Positions 55,473-64,000 of a DNA stretch of 64,000 nt are shown piece after piece. The notes below the pieces were generated by a model. That model was not told where the DNA came from and did not search any database. It saw only the letters and a list, made by a program, of their open reading frames with translations. Every line of letters starts with the position of its first letter. Within the stretch, counting starts at the first letter, position 1. The stretch comes from Ectopseudomonas mendocina (lineage in GTDB: Bacteria; Pseudomonadota; Gammaproteobacteria; Pseudomonadales; Pseudomonadaceae): assembly GCF_007049795.1 (NCBI RefSeq), contig NZ_SCFY01000012.1:124001-188000 (forward strand), written 5' to 3'. The translations under genes were made by a program, and so were the position numbers.

Positions 55473-55919
55473 TCAGGAACCGACCTGCTTTTCCTTGATT
55501 TCCGCCAGGGTCTTGCAGTCGATGCACAGCGTGGCGGTCGGGCGGGCTTCGAGGCGGCGAATGCCGATCTCTACACCGCAGGAGTCGCACCAGCCGTAAT
55601 CGTTGTCTTCGATCAGCTGCAGGGTTTCATCGATCTTCTTGATCAGCTTGCGCTCGCGGTCACGGGCACGCAGTTCCAGGCTGAATTCTTCTTCCTGGCT
55701 GGCGCGGTCGGCCGGATCCGGGAAGTTGGCCGCTTCGTCCTGCATGTGGTGCACGGTACGGTCGACTTCCTGCATCAGCTCCAGCTTCCACTTATTGAGG
55801 ATGCCGGTGAAGTGAGCGCGCATCGGCTCGCTCATGTATTCCTCGCCCTTCTTCTCTGGATAAGGCTCGAAACCACGAATCAGCTGGCTGGTGCTTTTGG
55901 CTTTTTCTTTTGTGGGCAT
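55473..55919 (-). CDS. dksA: RNA polymerase-binding transcription factor DksA
   Basis: Works with ppGpp in the stringent response. 148 residues: coiled-coil with the acidic tip DPADRASQEEEFSLELRARDRE near 65-88 and a C4 zinc finger CDSCG and CIDC near 112-135, as in zinc-dependent DksA. ATG 55919. Divergent from the aminotransferase gene at 56178. Confidence 0.97.
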   Translation of the reverse strand: MPTKEKAKSTSQLIRGFEPYPEKKGEEYMSEPMRAHFTGILNKWKLELMQEVDRTVHHMQDEAANFPDPADRASQEEEFSLELRARDRERKLIKKIDETLQLIEDNDYGWCDSCGVEIGIRRLEARPTATLCIDCKTLAEIKEKQVGS

Positions 55920-56177
55920 GGATGACGCCTCTCACTCTTTCAAATCCATCGCGCAGGTTATTCCATTGCCAGGCGTTTGTCCGGCCCTGCGACTGCAAGC
56001 CGGCGAACTTACCAGATCAAATCGGGGCGCGCTACTCCCGGTTGTCTCTGCCTTGTCCGGGGTGTGAGCGAAATCCGCAAGGGACTGCTCTGCAAGCGTC
56101 GCGGCGCTTTGGCGCCCTTGCCGTGGCCTTGAGCTGCCCTGCTAGAATCCGCGCCTCGCAACCCTGAAGACAGACCC

Positions 56178-57359
56178 ATGGCTCAGCTCTACAGCGCGCG
56201 CAGTCGCGCCATCGAACCCTTCCACGTGATGGCCTTGCTGGCACGTGCCAACGAGTTGCAGGCCGCCGGCCACGATGTGATTCACCTGGAGATCGGCGAG
56301 CCGGACTTCACCACCGCCGAGCCGATCATCCGTGCCGGTCAGGCCGCGTTGGCCGCCGGGCACACGCGCTACACTGCGGCCCGCGGCCTGCCGCAGCTGC
56401 GTGAAGCCATCGCCGGCTTCTACGCCGAGCGCTACCGGCTGAGTATCGATCCGCAGCGCATTCTGGTTACACCGGGCGGCTCCGGTGCACTGCTGCTGGC
56501 CGCCAGCCTGTTGGTCGACCCGGGCAAGCACTGGTTGCTGGCCGACCCGGGCTACCCGTGCAATCGCCATTTCCTGCGCCTGGTCGAAGGCGCCGCGCAA
56601 CTGGTGCCGGTCGGCCCGGACGTGCGTTACCAGCTCACCCCGCAATTGGTGGAACGGCACTGGGACTCAGGCAGCGTCGGCGCCCTGGTCGCGTCGCCGG
56701 CCAACCCGACCGGCACCTTGCTGCACAAGGATGAGCTGGCGGCCCTGTCGACCTGCCTCAAACAACGTGGCGGCCATCTGGTGGTGGACGAGATCTACCA
56801 CGGCCTGACCTACGGTTGCGATGCCCCAAGCGTGCTGGAAGTGGACGACGATGCCTTCGTCCTCAATAGTTTCTCCAAATATTTCGGTATGACCGGCTGG
56901 CGCCTGGGCTGGCTGGTGGCGCCTGAAGCGGCGGTGCCTGAGTTGGAGAAGCTGGCGCAGAATCTCTATATCAGTGCGCCGAGCATGGCCCAGCATGCCG
57001 CGCTGGCCTGCTTCGAACCGGCCACGCTGGCGATCTTCGAAGAGCGGCGTCATGAATTCCAGCGTCGCCGTGACTACCTGCTGCCGGCATTGCGTGAGCT
57101 GGGCTTTGGTATCGCAGCGACGCCTGAAGGCGCCTTCTATCTATATGCCGACATCAGCGCCTTTGGCGGCGACGCCTTCGCTTTCTGCCGGCACTTCATC
57201 GAAACCGAGCATGTGGCCTTCACTCCGGGCCTGGATTTCGGCCGTTACCAGGCTGGGCACCATGTGCGCTTCGCCTATACGCAGAACGTCGAGCGCCTGC
57301 AGCAGGCGGTTGAGCGTATCGCGCGCGGCCTGAAGAGCTGGAAGCCCGATGCGCTTTGA
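56178..57359 (+). CDS. PLP-dependent aminotransferase (class I/II)
   Basis: 393 residues, aspartate/alanine-aminotransferase-like. Motifs: [11 protein letters not shown] near 35, [16 protein letters not shown] near 97 (normally GSSQAL/GA), [10 protein letters not shown] near 175, [10 protein letters not shown] near 205, and the PLP lysine in [17 protein letters not shown] near 235. A homologue lies in the same spot next to dksA in P. aeruginosa. Substrate not determined by sequence. Its end overlaps sfsA by 11 nt. Confidence 0.92.
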   Translation: MAQLYSARSRAIEPFHVMALLARANELQAAGHDVIHLEIGEPDFTTAEPIIRAGQAALAAGHTRYTAARGLPQLREAIAGFYAERYRLSIDPQRILVTPGGSGALLLAASLLVDPGKHWLLADPGYPCNRHFLRLVEGAAQLVPVGPDVRYQLTPQLVERHWDSGSVGALVASPANPTGTLLHKDELAALSTCLKQRGGHLVVDEIYHGLTYGCDAPSVLEVDDDAFVLNSFSKYFGMTGWRLGWLVAPEAAVPELEKLAQNLYISAPSMAQHAALACFEPATLAIFEERRHEFQRRRDYLLPALRELGFGIAATPEGAFYLYADISAFGGDAFAFCRHFIETEHVAFTPGLDFGRYQAGHHVRFAYTQNVERLQQAVERIARGLKSWKPDAL

Positions 57360-58056
57360 TCCGCCGCTGGAGGAAGGGCGGCTGTTGCGCCGCTACAAGC
57401 GCTTTCTCGCCGATATCGAGACAGCCAGCGGCGAGCAGATGACCATCCACTGCGCCAACACCGGCTCGATGCTCAATTGCATGAGCGAAGGCTGTCGGAT
57501 CTGGTTCAGCCGCAGCAACGATCCCAAGCGCAAGTTGCCGGGCAGTTGGGAAATCAGCGAAACGCCGCAGGGGCGCCTGGCCTGCATCAACACCGCGCGG
57601 GCCAACGCGCTGGTGGAAGAAGCGCTGCGTGCCGGCGTAATCCGCGAACTGGCTGGCTTTATCGCGCTCAAGCGCGAGGTGGCTTACGGGGTGGAAAACA
57701 GCCGCGCCGATTTTCGTTTGGATTACCCGGACGGGCTGGCCTTTGTCGAGGTCAAGAGCGTGACGCTGGGCTTCGATGGCAGCGATGTGGCGGCCTTTCC
57801 CGATGCAGTGACGCAGCGCGGTGCCAAGCACCTGCGCGAGCTGGCCGCGCTGGCGCGTGCCGGTGTGCGCACGGTGCAGCTGTATTGTGTGAACCTCTCC
57901 GGCATTCGCGCCGTAAGGGCGGCGGAGGAGATCGATCCTACCTACGCGGCGGGATTGCGTGATGCCAAGGCTGCGGGGGTGGAGGTGCTGGCCTACGGCG
58001 CCGAGCTCAGCCCTGAAGGGATCACCCTGGTTCGCCGGCTGGAAGTCCTTGCGTAG
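57349..58056 (+). CDS. sfsA: SfsA family protein (DNA/RNA nuclease-related)
   Basis: 235 residues. Conserved regions: [42 protein letters not shown] near 35, [18 protein letters not shown] near 105, FVEVKSVTL near 125 (PD-(D/E)xK-type), and [22 protein letters not shown]. First described as a stimulator of maltose genes in E. coli; the molecular function is unsettled. Its stop TAG is part of the REPIN at 58052. Confidence 0.94.
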   Translation: MRFDPPLEEGRLLRRYKRFLADIETASGEQMTIHCANTGSMLNCMSEGCRIWFSRSNDPKRKLPGSWEISETPQGRLACINTARANALVEEALRAGVIRELAGFIALKREVAYGVENSRADFRLDYPDGLAFVEVKSVTLGFDGSDVAAFPDAVTQRGAKHLRELAALARAGVRTVQLYCVNLSGIRAVRAAEEIDPTYAAGLRDAKAAGVEVLAYGAELSPEGITLVRRLEVLA

Positions 58057-58115
58057 GGTGCGCCGTGCGCACCAGCTACTGCGTTGGGAAGGCGGTGCGC
58101 ACAGCGCATCCTACG
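58052..58115. repeat. REPIN copy c supplying two stop codons
   Basis: CGTAGGGTGCGCCGTGCGCACC (starting at 58052) and its inverse GGTGCGCACAGCGCATCCTACG (58094-58115). The first TAG is the stop codon of sfsA on the plus strand (58054-58056); the TAG on the opposite strand at 58113-58111 is the stop codon of the Rieske gene. Confidence 0.8.
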
Positions 58116-58428
58116 GCGCAATCCAGATTCCGTTCGCGTCTTCCTTGCACGCCAGCCTCTGCAGCGCCTGGCCCTCGCACGGGCCAGCCACGCATTCACC
58201 GCTCTCGATCAGAAACAGCGCACCGTGAGTCGCGCAGCGGATCAGGCTGCCGCTGCCATCGAGAAAGTCGTCTGGCCGCCACTCCAGGGCAATGCCGCGA
58301 TGTGGGCAACGGTTGATATAGGCGTGCACCTGACCGTCCCTGCGTACTGCAAGCAGGTTCAACTGGTCGAGCACGAAGCCCCGGCTCTGACCCTCGGCCA
58401 GTTCCTGTGGGGCGCACAAGCGAATCAT
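58111..58428 (-). CDS. Rieske [2Fe-2S] domain protein
   Basis: 105 residues, a single Rieske domain: CPHRGIAL near 41 and CATHGALF near 65 provide the Cys2His2 cluster ligands. No membrane segment. It could be a ferredoxin component of a dioxygenase-type system or a standalone electron carrier. Convergent with sfsA, sharing the REPIN at its 3' end. A homologue next to sfsA is common in pseudomonads. Confidence 0.9.
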   Translation of the reverse strand: MIRLCAPQELAEGQSRGFVLDQLNLLAVRRDGQVHAYINRCPHRGIALEWRPDDFLDGSGSLIRCATHGALFLIESGECVAGPCEGQALQRLACKEDANGIWIAP

Positions 58429-58565
58429 CGCGGTTTCCCGTTAGCGTGAAGGTCGACGACCTCGGATGACCGTCCTCCGGCAGGAGGAAGGTGGCGCATG
58501 GCGCCGCAAGACGGGCGGATTATCCCGCAAGAAGGAGGAGGGCGCATCCTTGCGCCAAGTGGAAC
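58429..58565. other. Gap between the Rieske and receptor genes
   Basis: 137 bp. Contains short palindromes (GGCGCATGGCGCC at 58493, and GGGCGCATCCTTGCGCC near 58540), of which the latter follows the receptor stop codon on the minus strand and may aid termination. No gene. Confidence 0.4.
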
Positions 58566-60794
58566 TCAGAACTGCCAGGAGGCCGACACGCGGAAGGTGC
58601 GACCCGGCTCACTGTAGTAGTCGACCGGTTGAGGTGTGGTGCGGCCGCCAATGCTGGGCACGTTGAGGGCGTTCCAGTGCTTCTTGTCGAACAGGTTGAA
58701 CAGACCGGCCTGCAGCCGGACGCCATCCAGCGCTGCCGGTTGCCAGTAACCGGTGAGGTCGACCACGCCATAGCCGGGGGCCTTGAAGTCGCTGTCGTTC
58801 TCGACCTTGTCGCGACGGCGGGCGGCGGTCAGCATCAGGTCCGCACCATAGTGCTGCTGGGTGTAGCTGAGGCCGAGGGTGCCGGTCAGTGGGGCGACCG
58901 AGTTCAGGTGCTGTTTGGTTTCGCGGTCCTTGCCCACGGCCCAGGCGACCGAGCTCCAGGCTTGCCAGGAGGGTGCGAACTGCCAGTGCGCGGTGCCTTC
59001 GGCGCCGTAGATGCGCACCTTGTCGCGGTTCTCCATCACCTCGAAGAAGGTCGGGAATTCTCCGGCCTGGAAGCCATAGTCCTCTTCGTTGGCGGTGATG
59101 CTGTCGATGAAGTTCTTGTAGCGGTTGTCGAACAGGCTGACGGAGCCGCCCAGATGCTTGTCGCCCAGGCGCGCGCCGACTTCGTAGCCGGTGCTTTCTT
59201 CGGGCTTGAGGTTGGGATTGCCGACGCGCGCGTAGCCCATGCCGGAGTTGGTGAAGGTGCTGTACAGCTCGTTGACGTCCGGTGCCTTGAAGCCCTGCGC
59301 CCACTGCGCGTAGAGGGTTGCCAGCTCGTGCGCCTGCCAGGTCAGCAGCAGGCTGCCGGACCAGTTGGAGTCCTTGTTTTCGGTGAGCATCACACTGTCG
59401 CCGGCCAGCACGTAACCACTGGTGCCGCTGTTGGGTTTGTACTCGTAGCGGTCATAGCGCACACCTGGCGTCAGGGTCAGTGTGTCGCTGAGGGCGATGT
59501 CGTCTTTCAGGTAGAGGCCGTACAGGTTGCCCGGCGTCTTCGGCATTTCGGCCTGATTGGTGTGCAGGTTGATGCAGGAAAAGTAGATGCCGGCGGGCGT
59601 GCTGTCCGGACGCGGCGGGAAGGGCGGTACCAGTACGCTGGGGCAGGCATCGTAGCCGCCGCTGTACTGCTCGGCCTCGATGCGGCTCCACTCCGCACCC
59701 AGGGTCAGGTTGTGCTGCCCCAGTTGCTTGCCCAGGCTGCCGTTGATGCCGTATTGGGTTTTCTCTATCTCGTTGTTACGGCCGAACGGTCCGGCGAGGG
59801 TTCCGGCGCGAGTGGCGTCCACCTCGTCTTCGCGCCGCAGCTTTTGCCAGTAGACGATGGTGTCGGCCCAATCCAGCAGGCTGTCGCTGCTCTCGGCACG
59901 GTACTGGTGGTCGAAGGACAGGCGCTTGCGCTCGTTGCTCTCGCGGGTTTCATAGTGCCGTGGATAGTTGGCGGTGCCCTGGTTGATGCGGCTGTCCATG
60001 TCTTCTGTGCGCTCGAACAGTTCGGCGGTCACACCGACGCGGTGCCCGCCGCCGAGCTTCTGCTGAACCTTGAGCAGCAGGCTGTGCTGATCGGTGTCGC
60101 TGGGGTTGGCCTCGGTGCGCTGGCTGCCCAGAACGTCACGGTTGCCCTGGTTATCGAGCTCGTGGCCCTTGCGCCCGCCAGCCTGGAGCAGCCAGGAGGT
60201 GTCGTTGAAGCGGCCAGCCAGCGCGGCATTGAGCCCCCAGCTGCGGTCGGCGCTGTCGTAGTCGTTCTTGATCATGCCGGCGAACTCGTCCTTGTCGCCC
60301 AGCAGGTCGTCCGGGTTCAGCGTACGCAATTGCAGCGCTCCGCCGAGGGCGCCTGAGCCAACCTGGCTGGAGTTGGCGCCGCGCACCACGTCGATGGAGG
60401 ACAGACCCTGGAAGTCGATGCTGTTGAGGCCGCCGTTGACGTCGCGCACGGCGTCGTTCAGCCAGGGCATGCGAATACCATCGAGGGTGGTGAGCACACG
60501 GTCGCGGTCCAGACCACGGATGTTGATGCTGTTGTTGCTGCGGTTGTAGTTCAGTCCCGGCTCGGCACGGCGCGACAGGTCATCGAAGCTGCGAATCTGT
60601 CGGCGTTCCAGCGTCTGGGCGTCGGTCTGGGTGGTGGTCGGCAGCGGTTGCTTGGCCGCCACTCCAGTGACCTCGACAGCGGGTAGCTCGGCTGGCGTTT
60701 CAGCCAGAGCCAGCGAAGGGCACAGCAACAGCAGCGCGAGCCAGGAGCGGCGAGCGAGGGGCGGGCGAACGTGCATGGTGATACTCCGGTGCAT
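58566..60794 (-). CDS. phuR: TonB-dependent haem/haemoglobin receptor, PhuR-like
   Basis: Outer-membrane haem receptor. 742 residues from ATG 60794 (an in-frame ATG at 60776 is another choice). Signal peptide near residues 8-31 (ending LALA), plug domain with RRAEPGLNYNRSNNSINIRGLDRDRV and VVRGANSSQVGSGALGGALQLRT, then the beta-barrel with FKAPDVNELYSTF and NPNLKPEESTGYEVG, ending in the C-terminal Trp-Gln-Phe. Divergent from phuS-phuT-phuU, so haem uptake is the likely job. Confidence 0.9.
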   Translation of the reverse strand: MHRSITMHVRPPLARRSWLALLLLCPSLALAETPAELPAVEVTGVAAKQPLPTTTQTDAQTLERRQIRSFDDLSRRAEPGLNYNRSNNSINIRGLDRDRVLTTLDGIRMPWLNDAVRDVNGGLNSIDFQGLSSIDVVRGANSSQVGSGALGGALQLRTLNPDDLLGDKDEFAGMIKNDYDSADRSWGLNAALAGRFNDTSWLLQAGGRKGHELDNQGNRDVLGSQRTEANPSDTDQHSLLLKVQQKLGGGHRVGVTAELFERTEDMDSRINQGTANYPRHYETRESNERKRLSFDHQYRAESSDSLLDWADTIVYWQKLRREDEVDATRAGTLAGPFGRNNEIEKTQYGINGSLGKQLGQHNLTLGAEWSRIEAEQYSGGYDACPSVLVPPFPPRPDSTPAGIYFSCINLHTNQAEMPKTPGNLYGLYLKDDIALSDTLTLTPGVRYDRYEYKPNSGTSGYVLAGDSVMLTENKDSNWSGSLLLTWQAHELATLYAQWAQGFKAPDVNELYSTFTNSGMGYARVGNPNLKPEESTGYEVGARLGDKHLGGSVSLFDNRYKNFIDSITANEEDYGFQAGEFPTFFEVMENRDKVRIYGAEGTAHWQFAPSWQAWSSVAWAVGKDRETKQHLNSVAPLTGTLGLSYTQQHYGADLMLTAARRRDKVENDSDFKAPGYGVVDLTGYWQPAALDGVRLQAGLFNLFDKKHWNALNVPSIGGRTTPQPVDYYSEPGRTFRVSASWQF

Positions 60795-60856
60795 GTGTGG
60801 CAGCTCTGCGACTGCCTGGTTGGCGACGGCGCAAGACGTTAACCAGATTACTTATT

Positions 60857-60879
60857 TGATGCAAATAATTCTCAGGTAG
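60857..60879. promoter_or_regulatory. Candidate Fur box between phuR and phuS
   Basis: TGATGCAAATAATTCTCAGG lies in the shared 174-bp divergent region and matches the left part of typical Fur operators with GCAAATNATTNTCA. Iron control of both directions is expected for haem-uptake genes. Confidence 0.6.
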
Positions 60880-60968
60880 ATTATCGTTCTCTCAAATTGC
60901 ACTGCCGTGTCGGTACGCGTTCGCGTCGCCGACGGTGGTGGTAACTGCCCGTGAGAGAGGAAATCCCG

Positions 60969-62033
60969 ATGAGTACCGCAAATAACTTGGCAGCCCCGGC
61001 TGCTGGTCTTTACCAGGCCTGGCAAACGCTGCGTGATGAGCAACCCCGTCTGCGCGCCCGGGAAGCAGCGGCGCAGCTAGGTGTCAGCGAGGCCGAGTTG
61101 ACCGCTAGCCGCCTGGGCATCGACGCGCAGCGCTTGCGCCCGGATTGGGCCGCGCTGCTGCCGGCGCTTGGCGAACTCGGTCGGGTCATGGTGCTGACGC
61201 GTAACGAGCATTGCGTCCATGAGCGCAAGGGGCTGTACCGTGAAGTGAGCGTTGCCGCATCCGGGCAGATGGGCCTGGTGGTGTCTGCCGACATCGACCT
61301 GCGCCTGTTCCTCGGTGGTTGGGCCAGCGTGTTCGCCATCGCCGAGGAAACCGCCAAGGGCACCCAACGCAGCATCCAGGTGTTCGACCAGCAGGGCGTC
61401 GCCGTGCACAAGGTCTACCTGACCGAGCACAGCAAGTTAAGCGCCTGGCAGCCGTTGGTCGAGCGTTTCGCCGGCGAGCAGAATGCCGAGCTGCAATTGC
61501 TGCCACCGCCAGCCGCACCAGCGCGCAAGGCCGATGCGGAGGTCGACAGCCAGGCGCTGCGTGAGGGCTGGGCGACGCTGCAGGACACTCACCATTTCTT
61601 CGCCCTTTTGAAGAAGCATGAGGTGGCCCGTACCCAGGCGTTGCGCCTGGCGGGTGAGCAATGGGCGCAGCCGCTGGCGACCTCCGAGCTGACAGTGCTG
61701 ATGGAGCAGGCCGCTGCCCGTGTAGTGCCGATCATGGTGTTCGTCGGTAACCGTCACTGCATTCAGATCCACACCGGCCCGGTGCACAACCTGCGCTGGA
61801 TGGACAGCTGGTTCAACGTACTCGACCCCGACTTCAACCTGCACCTGCAGACCCGTGGTGTGGTCGAGCTGTGGCGCGTGCGCAAGCCCAGCGTCGATGG
61901 CGTGATCACCAGCCTGGAGGCCTTCGATGCCGACGGCGAGCTGGTCGTCCAGCTGTTCGGCGCACGCAAGCCTGGCATGGCTGAGCGTGATGACTGGCGC
62001 GAGCTGGCCGAGTCACTGCCGGTACTGGCCTGA
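60969..62033 (+). CDS. phuS: Haem-trafficking protein PhuS/HemS
   Basis: Cytoplasmic haem carrier that delivers haem to haem oxygenase. 354 residues from ATG 60969 with GAGAGG 9 bp upstream; the ORF extends 6 codons further but that start lacks a signal. Two HemS-like repeats: GRVMVLTRNEHCVHERKGLY and VPIMVFVGNRHCIQIHTGPVHNL, which are similar to each other. LQDTHHFFALLKKH has His208-His209, equivalent to the haem-ligand His pair of PhuS. Confidence 0.93.
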   Translation: MSTANNLAAPAAGLYQAWQTLRDEQPRLRAREAAAQLGVSEAELTASRLGIDAQRLRPDWAALLPALGELGRVMVLTRNEHCVHERKGLYREVSVAASGQMGLVVSADIDLRLFLGGWASVFAIAEETAKGTQRSIQVFDQQGVAVHKVYLTEHSKLSAWQPLVERFAGEQNAELQLLPPPAAPARKADAEVDSQALREGWATLQDTHHFFALLKKHEVARTQALRLAGEQWAQPLATSELTVLMEQAAARVVPIMVFVGNRHCIQIHTGPVHNLRWMDSWFNVLDPDFNLHLQTRGVVELWRVRKPSVDGVITSLEAFDADGELVVQLFGARKPGMAERDDWRELAESLPVLA

Positions 62034-62087
62034 TCCGTGCCGGCTCCCGCGGGGGCCGGTCGATGTCCCGTTCGAGGAGTCGAGACC

Positions 62088-62984
62088 ATGCGTCTTGCCA
62101 ATATTCTGGGCGGCCTGGCGGCTGTCCTGCTGTTTCCCAATCTGGCGCTTGCCGAGCCATTGCCGCAGCGCTGGGTGAGCTCCGGCGGTGCCCTGAGTGA
62201 GTGGGTGGTGTTGCTGGGCGGCGAGCGCAAACTGGTGGGTGTCGATACCACCAGTCGTCATCCGGCGTCGCTGACCAAGCTGCCCAGCGTCGGTTATCAA
62301 CGGCAACTGGCTGCCGAGGGTATTCTCGCCCTGCGCCCGGACCTGCTGCTGGGCAGCGAGGAGATGGGCCCGCCACCGGTGCTCGAACAACTGGCTGCAG
62401 CCGGCGTGCGTATCGAGCGTCTGACGGCACGCGCGGAGCTGGACAGCCTGCAGGCCAACCTGAAACGTCTGGGCCAGTTGCTCGAGGATGAAGCGGCAGC
62501 GCAACGCGCCTTCGCCGATTACCAGGCGCGTCTGCAGACTCAGCAGCAGTGGGTCGAGCAGGCCCAGCGCAGCCAGGAAGCGCCCGGTGTGTTGCTGTTG
62601 CTCGGGCACGCAGGTGGCAGCCCGTTGGTGGGCGGCGTCGATACGGCGGCCGACTGGCTGATCAGTCGCGCCGGTGGGCGCAACCTGGCCAGTCACAATG
62701 GCTACAAGGCGCTGTCCAGCGAAGCACTGCTGGCGCTCGACCCACAGGTCGTGGTTGTCGCTGATCGCGCTCTTGAAGGCGATGCCGCGAGGCAGGCCCT
62801 GCTGCAGCAGAACCCGGCCCTGGCCGGTACGCGCGCGGCGCGTGAGGGGCGTTTGCTTGCGCTCGACCCGACCCTGCTGGTCGGCGGTCTTGGACCGCGT
62901 GTGCCGGATGGGCTGGCGATGCTCGGCGCAGGCTTTTATCCTGCCAGCCACTCTCTGACAGCTGAAGCCAAAAGCGCGCCATGA
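62088..62984 (+). CDS. phuT: Haem ABC transporter periplasmic binding protein
   Basis: Carries haem from TonB receptor to permease. 298 residues from ATG 62088 (GAGGAG upstream). Signal peptide MRLANILGGLAAVLLFPNLALA. The haem-ligand Tyr probably lies in LPSVGYQRQLAAEG near residue 67, and the C-terminal lobe includes ALSSEALLALDPQVVVV. The stop overlaps the next start (ATGA). Confidence 0.92.
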   Translation: MRLANILGGLAAVLLFPNLALAEPLPQRWVSSGGALSEWVVLLGGERKLVGVDTTSRHPASLTKLPSVGYQRQLAAEGILALRPDLLLGSEEMGPPPVLEQLAAAGVRIERLTARAELDSLQANLKRLGQLLEDEAAAQRAFADYQARLQTQQQWVEQAQRSQEAPGVLLLLGHAGGSPLVGGVDTAADWLISRAGGRNLASHNGYKALSSEALLALDPQVVVVADRALEGDAARQALLQQNPALAGTRAAREGRLLALDPTLLVGGLGPRVPDGLAMLGAGFYPASHSLTAEAKSAP

Positions 62985-64000
62985 CCTCACCTCTTTCGAC
63001 GCGCCCATTGTTCATCGCACTGGGCCTGCTGCTCGTGCTCGCACTGTGGCTCTCGCTGGCGCTCGGCCCGGTCAGTCTGCCCCTGGGCGACACTCTGCGT
63101 GCCGCGCTGCGTCTGCTGGGCGTGCCGCTTGCAGCTGATGCGTCGGTGCAGCAGGCGGAACTGATCCTGGCGCAGATCCGCATGCCGCGTACGCTGCTCG
63201 GGCTCGCCGTGGGCATGGTGCTGGCGCTCTGTGGTGTGGCGATGCAGGGGCTGTTTCGCAACCCTCTGGCGGACCCTGGCCTGGTCGGCGTTTCCAGCGG
63301 TGCCGCGCTGGGCGCTGCGGTTGCCATCGTTGGCGGCGCCGCGTTCGGCGGTTTGCCCGAAGCCTTCGCGCCTTATCTACTGTCGGCCTGTGCCTTCGTC
63401 GGTGGCTTGCTGGTGACCGCTCTGGTCTACCGTCTGGGCCGGCGTGATGGGCAGACCCACGTGGCGACCATGTTGCTGGCCGGCATCGCGTTGACTGCGC
63501 TGGCCGGTGCGGCCATCGGCCTGTTCACTTACCTGGCGGACGATGCAACGTTGCGTACCCTGACGTTCTGGAACCTGGGCAGTCTCAATGGCGCCAGCTA
63601 CGCACGGCTCTGGCCGTTGTTGCTGGCAACGCTGGCCGTGGCACTGTGGTTGCCGCGACGGGCACGGGCGCTGAACGCGCTGCTGCTGGGCGAGTCGGAG
63701 GCGCGCCACCTCGGTTTCGATGTGGAGCGCCTCAAACGCGAGCTGGTGTTCTGCACGGCGCTGGGTGTCGGTGCTGCGGTAGCCGCCGCCGGCCTGATCG
63801 GCTTTATCGGGTTGGTGGTTCCGCACCTGATGCGGCTGCTGGTCGGCCCCGATCATCGCTTGCTGTTACCGGCATCCGCACTGGCCGGTGTCAGCCTGCT
63901 GCTGCTGGCTGATCTGGTTGCACGCCTGGCGTTGGCTCCTGCCGAGTTGCCGATCGGCATCGTCACGGCGCTGATCGGCGCACCGTTCTTTCTTTATCTA
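62981..64000 (+). CDS. phuU: Haem ABC transporter permease (partial, runs off the window)
   Basis: FecCD-type inner-membrane permease. Frame opens at ATG 62981 and continues without stop to base 64000 (340 codons). Hydrophobic helices throughout, with RMPRTLLGLAVGMVLALCG, MQGLFRNPLADPGLVGVSSGAALG (helix-loop typical of BtuC/HmuU), LLGESEARHLGFD and AAAGLIGFIGLVVPHLMR (cytoplasmic helix contacting the ATPase). The ATPase PhuV should follow beyond the window. Confidence 0.93.
   Translation, partial: MTSPLSTRPLFIALGLLLVLALWLSLALGPVSLPLGDTLRAALRLLGVPLAADASVQQAELILAQIRMPRTLLGLAVGMVLALCGVAMQGLFRNPLADPGLVGVSSGAALGAAVAIVGGAAFGGLPEAFAPYLLSACAFVGGLLVTALVYRLGRRDGQTHVATMLLAGIALTALAGAAIGLFTYLADDATLRTLTFWNLGSLNGASYARLWPLLLATLAVALWLPRRARALNALLLGESEARHLGFDVERLKRELVFCTALGVGAAVAAAGLIGFIGLVVPHLMRLLVGPDHRLLLPASALAGVSLLLLADLVARLALAPAELPIGIVTALIGAPFFLYL

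Overview
The window is a 64 kb stretch of a Pseudomonas chromosome. The gene order murA-hisG-hisD-hisC side, recN/grpE-dnaK-dnaJ-dapB-carAB-greA, rlmE-ftsH-folP-glmM-tpiA-secG-tRNA-rimP-nusA-infB-rbfA-truB-rpsO-pnp, acs-pgi-panCB-folK-pcnB-crcZ-cbrBA-gluQ-dksA is characteristic of that genus, as is a CbrAB/CrcZ catabolite-control locus. High GC, GTG/TTG starts and REPIN-type repeats built on GTAGGGTGCGC suggest the mendocina/pseudoalcaligenes/oleovorans side of the genus; that narrower placement is inference.

Layout. 1-3096: end of the histidine genes hisG (partial), hisD, hisC. 3137-3989: a dead IS5-family element in the hisC terminator. 4069-9752: recN (LexA-controlled, minus) facing grpE-dnaK-dnaJ (sigma32 promoters visible before grpE and dnaK). 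9749-15818: a palindromic MITE-like element, dapB, carAB (TTG start, terminator in the leader), greA. 15796-31936: a small membrane protein, yhbY, a broken rlmE, ftsH, folP, glmM, tpiA, secG, tRNA-Leu(GAG), initiator tRNA-fMet, then the translation/transcription operon rimP-nusA-infB-rbfA-truB-rpsO-pnp. 31977-33402: an intact IS4-family element inserted into the pnp terminator.

33640-40117: a sigma54-type promoter, a periplasmic BON protein, a CsbD-like protein, then an unannotated RNA-like segment with nine GGA motifs (a candidate RsmA/CsrA sponge) and a terminator; on the minus strand two tandem DUF2845 proteins and a DUF748 protein split by an in-frame TAG, an RlmI-like methyltransferase and an MpaB-like protein. 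40187-47817 (minus): acs, pgi, panC, panB, folK, pcnB. 48026-53181 (minus): the sRNA crcZ with its sigma54 promoter and CbrB site, cbrB, cbrA, and the 58-residue cbrX. 53345-54537: an IS110-family element whose transposase lacks its first catalytic Asp, separating cbrX-cbrA from gluQ. 54538-58428: gluQ, dksA (minus), an aminotransferase and sfsA (plus), and a Rieske protein (minus) convergent with sfsA over a REPIN that supplies both stop codons. 58566-64000: a haem-uptake locus, phuR-like receptor divergent from phuS-phuT-phuU (partial).

Recurrent themes are (i) carbon-catabolite control: CbrA/CbrB activate crcZ, CrcZ titrates Hfq/Crc, and the acs mRNA here carries a Hfq/Crc-like A-rich site at its ribosome binding site; (ii) mobile DNA landing at gene ends, in terminators and on stop codons; and (iii) three in-frame nonsense codons in otherwise readable proteins (IS5 transposase, rlmE, DUF748 protein), which could be real decay or sequence errors.
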